This document shows positions 5,647 through 12,889 of a stretch of DNA of 12,889 bases, one piece after another. How positions within the stretch are numbered: the first letter of the stretch is position 1; each line of letters starts with the position of its first letter. This DNA is from CAIJXJ01 sp964445115 (GTDB lineage Bacteria; Pseudomonadota; Gammaproteobacteria; Burkholderiales; Methylophilaceae): NCBI GenBank assembly GCA_964445115.1, contig CAYUJU010000063.1, forward strand, positions 1 through 12,889, in the 5' to 3' direction. The translations under genes were made by a program, and so were the position numbers. The notes under the pieces were generated by a model. It was not told the origin of the DNA and ran no database searches. It saw nothing but the letters and a program-made list of their open reading frames with translations.

Positions 5647-6039
5647 CGCTGAACTGACGCCTTTTCGACAGGGAAAAGCCTTGGACAGGGCGACCAGCGC
5701 GATGCGTCGTCCGCTTTTGGCCTGCTCCCCCGGGTGTTCACGCAGGTAGGCTGTGATGATGGTCATGGCTTGGCTGCGGGTCAGGCCATTCTCGCCCGGG
5801 CAAATCATTCTTTCATTGCCGACCTTGAATTCGGCGACGCCGAAGCCATCCAGCAACCCCGACATGTAGCCGGCACACCACATCGAATCCAGCATTTCCT
5901 CGGCCGTGAGTGTTGTCCCTGTCACGGATTTTTCAGCAGCACTGCAACGGTGTAGCAGATCGCTGCCGGAAAACGCGGCTTGTGCCGGCAGCAGGTGCAT
6001 GGCGAGAGGGATCGAGATCAGGAACAGCCAGCGTTTCAT
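5638..6039 (-). CDS. Secreted Rap1a/Tai-family protein
   Basis: The product has 133 residues. The ATG at 6039 overlaps the nadB stop as ATGA. An in-frame extension further upstream exists but would lose the signal peptide. Residues 1-21 form a Sec signal (MKRWLFLISIPLAMHLLPAQA). The mature protein has four cysteines (32, 55, 80, 124), enough for two disulfides, in the family pattern: LLHRC near the start, MWCAGYMSGLLDGF at 53-66, MICPGENGLTRSQAM around 80, a YLREHP segment at 98-103 and the closing AFPC at 121-124. Rap1a of Serratia and Tai4 are immunity proteins against type VI amidase effectors. Here no effector or secretion gene is adjacent, so a general periplasmic role is more likely. 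It is probably co-translated with nadB and ends 9 bases inside the convergent SemiSWEET gene. Confidence 0.8.
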   Translation of the reverse strand: MKRWLFLISIPLAMHLLPAQAAFSGSDLLHRCSAAEKSVTGTTLTAEEMLDSMWCAGYMSGLLDGFGVAEFKVGNERMICPGENGLTRSQAMTIITAYLREHPGEQAKSGRRIALVALSKAFPCRKGVSSASD

Positions 6040-7667
6040 GCGTGACGGTGGCCCTTCTTGTGGCCGTGCTGGTGATCCAGCAGGCTGTAATAGTTGGACG
6101 GGGTGAGCACCGTCGGGATGGCGTCCGGCAGCATCTCGGGATGGTCCTTGCTGTAGTGCAGGCCGCGGCTCTCGTGGCGTAGCAGCGCGCATTTCACAAT
6201 CAGCTCCGCGACCTGCAGCAGGTTTCGCAGTTCGATCAGGTCGTTGCCGATGCGGAAGTTGCTGTAGAACTCGTGGACTTCGTCGCGCAGCAGGTGGATG
6301 CGGTGCAATGCCCGCTCCAGCCGTTTATCAGTGCGGACGATCCCGACGTAATTCCACATGAAGCGGCGTAGTTCATCCCAGTTCTGGGTGATGACCACCT
6401 CCTCATCGGCATTGGTGACGCGGCTTTCGTCCCAGTCAGGCAGGGTGGGCAGGTCGGTTTCGTCGGTCTGGGCAAGAATGTCCATGGCCGCTGAATGTGC
6501 GAATACCAGGCACTCGAGCAGCGAGTTGCTCGCGAGCCGGTTGGCGCCATGCAGTCCAGTGCAGGCGGTTTCGCCGATGGCGTAGAGGTTGGGCAGATCA
6601 GTGCGGGCGACGTGGTCGGTCATGACGCCGCCGCAGCTGAAATGTACGGCTGGCACGACCGGAATGGGCTCACGTGTGATGTCGATGCCCAACTCCAGGC
6701 AGCGCTGATAAATATTAGGGAAGTGCGACTGGATGAACTCGGCGGGCTTGTGCGAGATATCGAGGTAAACGCAGTCGATGCCCCGCTTCTTCATCTCGAA
6801 GTCGATGGCGCGTGCCACGACATCGCGTGGCGCCAGTTCGGCTCTGGGGTCGTGGTCTGCCATGAAGCGCGTGCCATCGGGCAGTTTGAGCAGGCCGCCT
6901 TCGCCACGCACTGCTTCCGTGATCAGGAAGGACTTGGCAGCTGGATGATACAGACAAGTGGGGTGAAACTGGATGAACTCCATGTTGGCCACGCGGCATC
7001 CCGCGCGCCAGGCCATGGCGACGCCGTCGCCGGTGGCGACATCCGGATTGGTGGTGTACAGGTACACCTTGCCGGCCCCGCCACTGGCAAGGGCGGTATG
7101 TTGAGCTTCGATGGTGACGACTTTCCCGCGGGCCTTGTCCAGCACGTAGGCACCCAGGCAGCGATCCTTGCGCTTGCCGAGCTTGCGCGAAGTGATGAGA
7201 TCAACTGCGATGTGGTTTTCCAGCACGGTGATGTTGGGGTGCGCGCGGACTTTTGCAGATAAGGTTTCCTGCACAGCATGGCCAGTCGCATCGGCGGCGT
7301 GGATGATGCGGCGCTGGCTGTGACCGCCCTCGCGCGTCAGGTGGTAGCCGCTGTCGTCGTCCTCGCGCGTGAACGGAACCCCTTGTTCGATCAGCCATTC
7401 CACGGTCTCGCGGCCATGGGTGACGACGAAGCGGGTGACTTCCGGATCGCACAGGCCAGCCCCTGCGACCAAGGTATCCTGGATGTGGGCTTCGAGCGAG
7501 TCTTCGTCGGTCAGTACCGCGGCGATCCCGCCCTGAGCCCAGTTGCTGGCGCTGTCGTTTAGCTGGCGCTTGGTGACCAGGCAGACCTTTTTCTGCGGCG
7601 CGAGCTGCAGGGCGAGCGTCAGGCCTGCCAGGCCGCTGCCGATGATGAGGACGTCAAAACGAAGCAC
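6036..7667 (-). CDS. nadB: L-aspartate oxidase
   Basis: The product has 543 residues from a GTG at 7667, two codons before the conserved RFDVLIIGSGLAGL. The family is about 530-540 residues. An ATG at 7742 in the same frame would add 25 residues without family character and lies inside the putative rpoE promoter. NadB is a cytoplasmic FAD enzyme that oxidises L-aspartate to iminoaspartate, the first step of de novo NAD synthesis with NadA. Visible features are the GxGxxG FAD loop near residues 10-15, NWAQGGIAAVL, the REGGHSQRRI active-site segment, HPTCLYHP, TEAVRGEGG, HFSCGGVMTD and the flavin-contacting GLHGANRLASNSLLE. The C-terminal helical domain ends in a His-rich tail (DHQHGHKKGHRHA). 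It is transcribed away from rpoE, as in E. coli and Pseudomonas, and overlaps the Rap1a-type gene by 4 bases. Confidence 0.96.
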   Translation of the reverse strand: MLRFDVLIIGSGLAGLTLALQLAPQKKVCLVTKRQLNDSASNWAQGGIAAVLTDEDSLEAHIQDTLVAGAGLCDPEVTRFVVTHGRETVEWLIEQGVPFTREDDDSGYHLTREGGHSQRRIIHAADATGHAVQETLSAKVRAHPNITVLENHIAVDLITSRKLGKRKDRCLGAYVLDKARGKVVTIEAQHTALASGGAGKVYLYTTNPDVATGDGVAMAWRAGCRVANMEFIQFHPTCLYHPAAKSFLITEAVRGEGGLLKLPDGTRFMADHDPRAELAPRDVVARAIDFEMKKRGIDCVYLDISHKPAEFIQSHFPNIYQRCLELGIDITREPIPVVPAVHFSCGGVMTDHVARTDLPNLYAIGETACTGLHGANRLASNSLLECLVFAHSAAMDILAQTDETDLPTLPDWDESRVTNADEEVVITQNWDELRRFMWNYVGIVRTDKRLERALHRIHLLRDEVHEFYSNFRIGNDLIELRNLLQVAELIVKCALLRHESRGLHYSKDHPEMLPDAIPTVLTPSNYYSLLDHQHGHKKGHRHA

Positions 7668-7727
7668 GGGGAAATCCGTAAAATTGAACCAACCGGAGTT
7701 TAGCGCTGTCTTTACGCAGCGTATACA

Positions 7728-7758
7728 GTGACAGTGCGCCATGATGGCGCGGTATACT
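7728..7758 (+). promoter_or_regulatory. Putative rpoE promoter with an internal palindrome
   Basis: TATACT (7753-7758) is a good -10 box, 41 bases before the rpoE ATG. The best -35 candidate is GTGACA (7728-7733), with a long 19-bp spacer. The spacer contains a perfect palindrome: GCGCCAT (7736-7742), one central G, and ATGGCGC (7744-7750). ACAGTG is repeated in tandem at 7725-7736, and GTATAC occurs at 7721-7726 and 7752-7757. The nadB promoter must lie in or near this 131-bp spacer but is not clear to me. Confidence 0.5.
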
Positions 7759-7798
7759 GGACAACACTAAGAATAGCAGTTCAGGGAGAACGGCCCTT

Positions 7799-8398
7799 AT
7801 GGGCGATAGAGAAATCGATCAGGTGTTGGTCGAGCGCGCGCAAAGCGGCGATAAACGGGCGTTTGGGTTGCTGGTGGAAAAGTACCAGCGCAAGCTTGCT
7901 CGACTGTTGTCGCGGATGATACGCGACCAGGCAGAAGTCGAGGATGTGGTGCAGGAAGCCTTTATCAAGGCCTACCGAGCATTGCCCAACTTTCGCAACG
8001 AGAGTGCCTTCTACACCTGGCTGTATCGGATCGGGATCAATACCGCCAAGAATTATCTGGTGGCGATGGGGCGCAGACCCCGTGCCGTACCGGAAATCGA
8101 GGTGGAGGATGCCGAGAATTTTGAGGATGGCGACGAGCTGCGCACGATTGATACGCCAGAAACGGAACTCATGAGCAAACAGGTTGCCAAAACCGTCAAC
8201 GAGACGGTGGCGGCTTTGCCCGAGGAGTTGCGGACAGCGATTACCCTGCGTGAGATCGATGGTTTGAGTTATGAGGAAATCGCGACGTTGATGAACTGCC
8301 CGATCGGCACTGTGCGGTCGCGCATTTTCCGTGCCCGCGAATCCATCGCGGAGAAATTGCGGCCGTTGCTGGACACCCCGGAACACAGGAGATGGTGA
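7799..8398 (+). CDS. rpoE: RNA polymerase sigma factor RpoE (AlgU/sigma-E)
   Basis: The product has 199 residues, normal for this ECF sigma factor (about 190-200). Region 2 spans about 20-90, with DVVQEAFIKAYR at 49-60 (core binding and -10 recognition). Region 4 spans about 135-190, with ALPEELRTAITLREIDGLSYEEIA and the helix-turn-helix NCPIGTVRSRIFRARE that reads the -35 element. It directs transcription of envelope-stress genes when released from RseA. GGGAG (7784-7788) lies 10 bases before the ATG. The gene order rpoE-rseA-rseB-rseC-protease, the divergent nadB and the sequence place it with E. coli RpoE and P. aeruginosa AlgU. The stop TGA overlaps the rseA ATG by one base. Confidence 0.96.
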   Translation: MGDREIDQVLVERAQSGDKRAFGLLVEKYQRKLARLLSRMIRDQAEVEDVVQEAFIKAYRALPNFRNESAFYTWLYRIGINTAKNYLVAMGRRPRAVPEIEVEDAENFEDGDELRTIDTPETELMSKQVAKTVNETVAALPEELRTAITLREIDGLSYEEIATLMNCPIGTVRSRIFRARESIAEKLRPLLDTPEHRRW

Positions 8399-8874
8399 TG
8401 AAAGAAGAAATTTCTGCCCTGATGGACGATGAGCTGGATGCGGACAGCCGCCAGCATCTGCTCAAGGGCCTTACGGCGGGTGGCGAGCTGGCCGCATCGT
8501 GGTCGACGTATCACCTGATTGGTGATGCGATGCGCGGCGAGCGCCTGCTTCGCGCTGATTTTCATGCGAAGCTGGTGCAGCAACTGGATTCGGAGCCCAC
8601 CGTGCTGGCGCCGGTGCGCAAGAAGCCGCATACGCCTGCATTCTGGATGACGGCCGCAGCGTCCGTGGCGGCCGTGATGCTCGTCGGCTGGATGGTGGTG
8701 CAGCAACAGGCGCAGCCCACCGCCGATCTGACCAATGCAACGCTGGCGCAAGGGGCAGTGTCTCCCGAGTCCATGAATTCCTACCTGGTGGCGCATCATG
8801 CGACGTTTGATGCCAGCGGGATGCAGGCTGCCAACTACGTGCAGTCGGTCGCCATGAACGGGAATGGAAACTGA
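8398..8874 (+). CDS. rseA: Sigma-E anti-sigma factor RseA (MucA-like)
   Basis: The product has 158 residues. The ATG at 8398 is chosen over the one at 8392 because AGGAG (8387-8391) is 6 bases from 8398 but touches 8392; it also gives a TGATG overlap with the rpoE stop. Residues 1 to about 60 form the cytoplasmic sigma-binding domain (MKEEISALMDDELD, then SWSTYHLIGDAMRG). A single membrane helix spans about 82-101 (AFWMTAAASVAAVMLVGWMV). The periplasmic part ends with the conserved NSYLVAHHATFD and AANYVQSVAM segments that bind RseB in relatives. In E. coli DegS cuts RseA at a Val-Ser bond; the only periplasmic Val-Ser here is V121-S122, so it is a candidate site by inference. Diverged sequence and position both support RseA. 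Confidence 0.93.
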   Translation: MKEEISALMDDELDADSRQHLLKGLTAGGELAASWSTYHLIGDAMRGERLLRADFHAKLVQQLDSEPTVLAPVRKKPHTPAFWMTAAASVAAVMLVGWMVVQQQAQPTADLTNATLAQGAVSPESMNSYLVAHHATFDASGMQAANYVQSVAMNGNGN

Positions 8875-9839
8875 TGTTCAGGCTGTTTCGGTTTTGCATT
8901 TGCAGTCTGCTGCTGACACCGCTGGCAGGATGGGCGGCGGATGAGGATGCGTGGCTGGTGCTCGAAAAGGCCAGCCAAGCCGCCCACAAGCTGAGTTATA
9001 AGGGTATCTACGTGTATCAGGCCGGGCGCGCGGTCAGCAACATGCAGATCATGCACATGAACTACGCGCATGGCGAGTTTGCCCGGGTGATTTCGCTGGA
9101 CGGTGCGCCGCGCGAGATGCTGCGTCAGGGGAACGAGGCGGTGATCTACAGTGCCCAGGACGAGAATATCTTGATCGAAAAACGGCAGGTGAAGAACTCC
9201 TTCCCGGCGTTGTTGCCGGTGTTGTCCGAGGAGATCAAGGCCAGCTATCAGGCTAAAGTGATGGGACAGGAACGGGTTGGTGGCCGGGATACGCTGGTCG
9301 TGCAACTCGCCCCGCGCGACCGTTTGCGTTACAGCTATCGTTTTTCCGTGGATCGCGAGTTCGGTTTGCTGTTGAAGTCGCTGATGTTGAACGAGAAAAA
9401 CGAAGTGGTGGAGCAGGTGGCGTTCAGCCAGCTAACCATGATGCCGACGTTGGCGATGGATTGGTTCCGCCCCAATGTCGAACGCGGTAAGAATTATGTC
9501 ATGCAGTCCGGGATGGCGGCACAGCAAGCCAGGCCGGAGGGGGGCGAGGTCACCGTGGCGCAGTTGCCGCCGGGTTTCGTGAAAGTGGATCAGACCATGC
9601 GCGCCATCCCCGGGAAGCCTTTGCCAGTGAGCCAGTGGGTGTTTTCCGACGGCATTGCCTCGGTTTCGCTGTTTGTCGAGGTGCTGGACAAGGGCAGCGT
9701 GCCCAAAAGCGGTCACTTGCTGCAAGGGGCCAGCAACCTTTACGCCAAGGTGGTGGACGGCCGACAGATCATCGTCGTGGGCGAAGTGCCTGAAGCCGTT
9801 GTCCGTCAGATCGGCGATTCCGTCAGTTTCAAGAAGTAG
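8874..9839 (+). CDS. rseB: Sigma-E regulatory protein RseB (MucB-like)
   Basis: The product has 321 residues, close to E. coli RseB (318). It starts with a Sec signal (MFRLFRFCICSLLLTPLAGWA, cleavage near residue 21-22), so it acts in the periplasm. The N-terminal lipoprotein-carrier-like domain (about 25-195) contains AWLVLEKASQAAHKLSYKG, YVYQAGRAVSNMQIMH and RYSYRFSVDREFGLLLKS. A smaller C-terminal domain (about 215-320) contains QLPPGFVKVDQTMR and QWVFSDGIASVSLFVE. RseB binds RseA and shields it from proteolysis; in E. coli lipopolysaccharide signals release it. The start overlaps the rseA stop (TGATG at 8872-8876), indicating coupled translation. RseC follows after 20 bases. Confidence 0.95.
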   Translation: MFRLFRFCICSLLLTPLAGWAADEDAWLVLEKASQAAHKLSYKGIYVYQAGRAVSNMQIMHMNYAHGEFARVISLDGAPREMLRQGNEAVIYSAQDENILIEKRQVKNSFPALLPVLSEEIKASYQAKVMGQERVGGRDTLVVQLAPRDRLRYSYRFSVDREFGLLLKSLMLNEKNEVVEQVAFSQLTMMPTLAMDWFRPNVERGKNYVMQSGMAAQQARPEGGEVTVAQLPPGFVKVDQTMRAIPGKPLPVSQWVFSDGIASVSLFVEVLDKGSVPKSGHLLQGASNLYAKVVDGRQIIVVGEVPEAVVRQIGDSVSFKK

Positions 9840-9859
9840 TTTATTTCAGGACCTTATCC

Positions 9860-10336
9860 ATGATTGAAGAACAGGCGCTGGTCGTCAGTGTCCAGGGGCA
9901 GTCGGCTACGCTGGAAGTGGTGCGTCGCAGCCCGTGCGGGCTGTGCGGCCAGACCCGTGGATGTGGCGCTTCGTTGCTTGGGAAGTGGGCCGGGCAGCGC
10001 CAGAATGCATTTCAGGTCGTGAATACCCTAAACGCCCAGGTCGGCGACCAGGTGGTCGTCGGCGTTGACGAGAAGGCGTTACTGGCAAGTGCGTTGACGG
10101 CATACGGGATTCCACTGGCAGGCTTGCTGGCGGGCGCGGTGCTGGCAGCCTGGCTTGCCCCTGCGGGAGGTGATGTGGGGTCGTTGGTCGGCGCGGGGCT
10201 GGGGCTCGCGGCTGGATTGTGGTGGTTGAGGGGGCATGCGATGTCGCGTGGCCTCGATGCCCGCTTCCGGCCGGTCATCCTGCGTCAGGTCGACGCGAAT
10301 TCTCAACTCAAGTTTTGTCATCGAGGACAACAATGA
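9860..10336 (+). CDS. rseC: SoxR-reducing/sigma-E regulator RseC family protein (MucC-like)
   Basis: The product has 158 residues, typical of RseC/MucC (about 150-160). The N-terminal part has a cysteine cluster, CGLCGQTRGCG (Cys26, Cys29, Cys35), typical of the family and a possible metal or Fe-S site. Two membrane segments follow, about 76-103 (LLASALTAYGIPLAGLLAGAVLAAWLA) and about 107-124 (GSLVGAGLGLAAGLWWL), then a basic cytoplasmic tail. RseC modulates sigma-E in E. coli and also helps reduce SoxR; its molecular action is not settled. AGGA (9848-9851) lies 8 bases before the ATG. The stop overlaps the protease start as ATGA, so translation of the protease is probably coupled. Confidence 0.92.
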   Translation: MIEEQALVVSVQGQSATLEVVRRSPCGLCGQTRGCGASLLGKWAGQRQNAFQVVNTLNAQVGDQVVVGVDEKALLASALTAYGIPLAGLLAGAVLAAWLAPAGGDVGSLVGAGLGLAAGLWWLRGHAMSRGLDARFRPVILRQVDANSQLKFCHRGQQ

Positions 10337-11739
10337 TCAAGACAATATTGGCAGTGGTTGCCTTTGTTTCGACCTTTGCGACACCGGCGTTCGCCAAGGA
10401 GTTACCCGATTTTACCGAGCTCTACGAAAAGCAGGGTCCGGCCGTGGTCAACATCAGTACCACGCAGACCGTGCATGGCGGCGGCATGGGCATGATGCCT
10501 TTTCCCAACGTGCCGGAGGACGATCCGTTCTACGAGTTCTTCCGTCGTTTCGGCCCGCCGGGTGGGCAGGGGCCGCAGCAGGATTACAAGACGCAGTCGC
10601 TGGGGTCGGGCTTCATCATCAGTGGGGATGGTTACATCCTGACCAATGCGCATGTGGTCAACGATGCGGATGAAGTCATCGTCAAGCTGACCGACAAGCG
10701 CGAGTTCAAAGCCAAGATCATCGGGATCGATCGTCGCAGTGACGTGTCTCTGCTGAAAATCGATGCCGCCAATCTGCCACGCGTGACGCTGGGCGACCCC
10801 AGCCAGCTCAAGGTGGGTGAGTGGGTGGTGGCGATCGGCTCGCCGTTCGGGCTCGAAAACACCGTGACGGCGGGTATAGTGAGCGCCAAGGGCCGCGCCC
10901 TGCCGCAGGAGAACTACGTGCCGTTCATTCAGACCGACGTCGCGATCAATCCGGGCAACTCCGGCGGTCCGCTGTTCAACATGAAGGGGGAGGTGGTCGG
11001 GATCAACTCCCAGATTTTCAGTCGCTCCGGTGGCTACATGGGGCTGTCGTTCGCGATTCCCATCGACGTGGCCATGGATGTGCAGAACCAGTTGAAGGCG
11101 GGTGGCAAGGTGACTCGCGGCTGGCTGGGCATCAACATTCAGGAAATCAGCAAGGAACTGGCTGATTCCTTCGGCATGAAGAATACCAACGGCGCACTGG
11201 TGGCGGGCGTCGAGAAGTCCAGTCCCGCCGACAAGGCCGGACTGGAGGCCGGGGACGTGATTCTTAAGTTTGACGGCAAGGCCATCAGCACCTCGTCAGA
11301 TTTGCCGCGCGTGGTGGGGGCGACCAAACCGGGCAAGGAAGTGACGGTCGAGATCCTGCGTCGTGGCGGTGTGAAAAACCTGCCACTGACCGTGGGTGAA
11401 ATGCCGGTTGATGACAAGGATGAGGCCCGCGCCCCGCGTGGCCCAGCCAAGGCCGAGCCCAACAAGCTGGGTCTGGCGGTGCGCGAGCTGTCTCCTCAGC
11501 AGAAAAAACGCATCAACGGCAAGAACGGTGTGCTGGTGGTGAACGCCGAAGGCGCTGCGGCACAGGCGGGCATCCGTCGTGGCGACGTGATCCTGGCTGT
11601 GAACAACAGCGAGGTGCAGACGCCAGACCAGTTCGCCAAACTGGTGGGGGGCGTGCAGAGCGGCAAGACGGTGGCCCTGCTGGTGTTGCGTGGCGACAAT
11701 ACGTTGTATGTGCCGGTGAAGGTCAACGGCAACAAGTAG
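10333..11739 (+). CDS. mucD: Periplasmic serine endoprotease, DegP/DegQ (HtrA/MucD) family
   Basis: The product has 468 residues (DegP 474, MucD 474). The ATG at 10333 has GAGGA (10323-10327) 5 bases upstream and begins a signal peptide cleaved after AFA (residue 21). An upstream in-frame start would hide the signal. The trypsin-like domain contains the triad His107 (TNAHVV), Asp137 (RSDVSLLKI) and Ser210 (GNSGGPL). The LA loop is Gly/Pro-rich (about 49-85). PDZ1 starts near 262 (RGWLGINIQ), and PDZ2 covers about 378-465 after a charged linker. The enzyme degrades or refolds damaged periplasmic proteins. Placement at the end of the rpoE operon matches mucD in Pseudomonas rather than the separate degP of E. 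coli. With two PDZ domains and no membrane anchor it is not DegS. Confidence 0.95.
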   Translation: MIKTILAVVAFVSTFATPAFAKELPDFTELYEKQGPAVVNISTTQTVHGGGMGMMPFPNVPEDDPFYEFFRRFGPPGGQGPQQDYKTQSLGSGFIISGDGYILTNAHVVNDADEVIVKLTDKREFKAKIIGIDRRSDVSLLKIDAANLPRVTLGDPSQLKVGEWVVAIGSPFGLENTVTAGIVSAKGRALPQENYVPFIQTDVAINPGNSGGPLFNMKGEVVGINSQIFSRSGGYMGLSFAIPIDVAMDVQNQLKAGGKVTRGWLGINIQEISKELADSFGMKNTNGALVAGVEKSSPADKAGLEAGDVILKFDGKAISTSSDLPRVVGATKPGKEVTVEILRRGGVKNLPLTVGEMPVDDKDEARAPRGPAKAEPNKLGLAVRELSPQQKKRINGKNGVLVVNAEGAAAQAGIRRGDVILAVNNSEVQTPDQFAKLVGGVQSGKTVALLVLRGDNTLYVPVKVNGNK

Positions 11740-11746
11740 TCAGCGT

Positions 11747-11777
11747 GCGGATTGTGCCCGATTCGGGTAAAATCCGC
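11747..11777 (+). other. Stem-loop just after the protease gene, overlapping a -10-like box
   Basis: GCGGATT (11747-11753) and AATCCGC (11771-11777) are perfect inverted repeats. They enclose the shorter palindrome CCCGA-T-TCGGG (11757-11767). It starts 8 bases after the stop codon and has no T run, so it may stabilise the 3' end or help a Rho-type ending. TAAAAT (11768-11773) inside it resembles a -10 box followed by a G+C-rich discriminator, but no good -35 lies 16-18 bp upstream. A lepA promoter here is therefore only possible. Confidence 0.5.
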
Positions 11778-11798
11778 GCCTGAACAAATCCTTATGCG

Positions 11799-11817
11799 GG
11801 GGCGCGTTATGCGCCCC
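11799..11817 (+). promoter_or_regulatory. Strong hairpin in the lepA leader
   Basis: GGGGCGC (11799-11805) and GCGCCCC (11811-11817) form a 7-bp G+C stem with a GTTAT loop, ending 14 bases before the lepA ATG. The tail TGTTGCTT is too poor in T for a confident terminator. GGCGCG (11801-11806) can alternatively pair with CGCGCC (11775-11780). Confidence 0.55.
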
Positions 11818-11831
11818 TGTTGCTTCCAAAT

Positions 11832-12889
<1,058 letters not shown>

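Noticed and set aside
5638..6039. Rap1a/Tai protein as part of a type VI effector-immunity or defence system
   Set aside because: No effector, secretion or toxin gene is present in the window, and the gene is tied to nadB.
6495..7262. Plus-strand open frame (255 codons) opposite nadB
   Set aside because: Shadow of a clear nadB gene, with no start signals.
7668..7742. Upstream ATG (7742) for nadB
   Set aside because: The added 25 residues have no family similarity and would overlap the putative rpoE control region.
10219..10332. N-terminally extended start for the HtrA protease
   Set aside because: It lies within rseC in another frame and would mask a clear signal peptide; the ATG at 10333 has a good ribosome binding site.

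Overview
The window is G+C-rich chromosomal DNA from a proteobacterium, most likely a betaproteobacterium. The grounds are gene order and protein style: rpmI-rplT-pheS-pheT-ihfA-merR-tRNA-Pro on one side, and nadB divergent from rpoE-rseA-rseB-rseC-degP-like-lepA on the other. The second block matches the Pseudomonas algU-mucABCD-lepA and E. coli nadB/rpoE-rseABC-lepA neighbourhoods. The species is not identified. I see no insertion sequence, prophage, CRISPR array, toxin-antitoxin pair or defence system.

Left block (1-4921, plus strand): the 3' end of rpmI and complete rplT are followed by a strong intrinsic hairpin at 572-603, then pheS and pheT (phenylalanyl-tRNA synthetase), ihfA (IHF alpha) and a MerR-type regulator whose GTG start lies inside ihfA. 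A canonical promoter then drives a tRNA-Pro(GGG) gene that ends in a UUCG-loop terminator. This is translation and nucleoid housekeeping. An unusually A+T-rich island in the 3' end of pheT probably holds an ihfA promoter.

Middle block (4965-7667): a small gene for a 45-residue, two-helix membrane protein has its own promoter and a structured leader. It is followed by a terminator and, directly behind that, a SemiSWEET-type sugar transporter. Converging on the transporter, on the minus strand, are nadB (L-aspartate oxidase, first step of NAD synthesis) and a secreted four-cysteine Rap1a/Tai-type protein. The latter two are joined by an ATGA overlap, and the Rap1a-type gene overlaps the end of the transporter gene by 9 bp.

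Right block (7668-12889, plus strand): rpoE (envelope-stress sigma factor), rseA (membrane anti-sigma factor), rseB (periplasmic co-regulator), rseC (membrane protein) and a two-PDZ HtrA protease form a tightly packed operon. Three of its four junctions are stop/start overlaps. Two stem-loops separate it from lepA (EF4), which runs off the right edge. Envelope damage would be sensed through RseB/RseA, RpoE would be released, and the protease made from the same operon would clear misfolded periplasmic proteins.

The most interesting material is RNA-level. There are possible attenuator arrangements before pheS and before the SemiSWEET gene, an alternative pairing that could hide the ribosome binding site of the small membrane-protein gene, and a perfect palindrome inside the putative rpoE promoter. 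All are read by eye and need folding and comparative tests. The rest of the window is ordinary conserved gene content.
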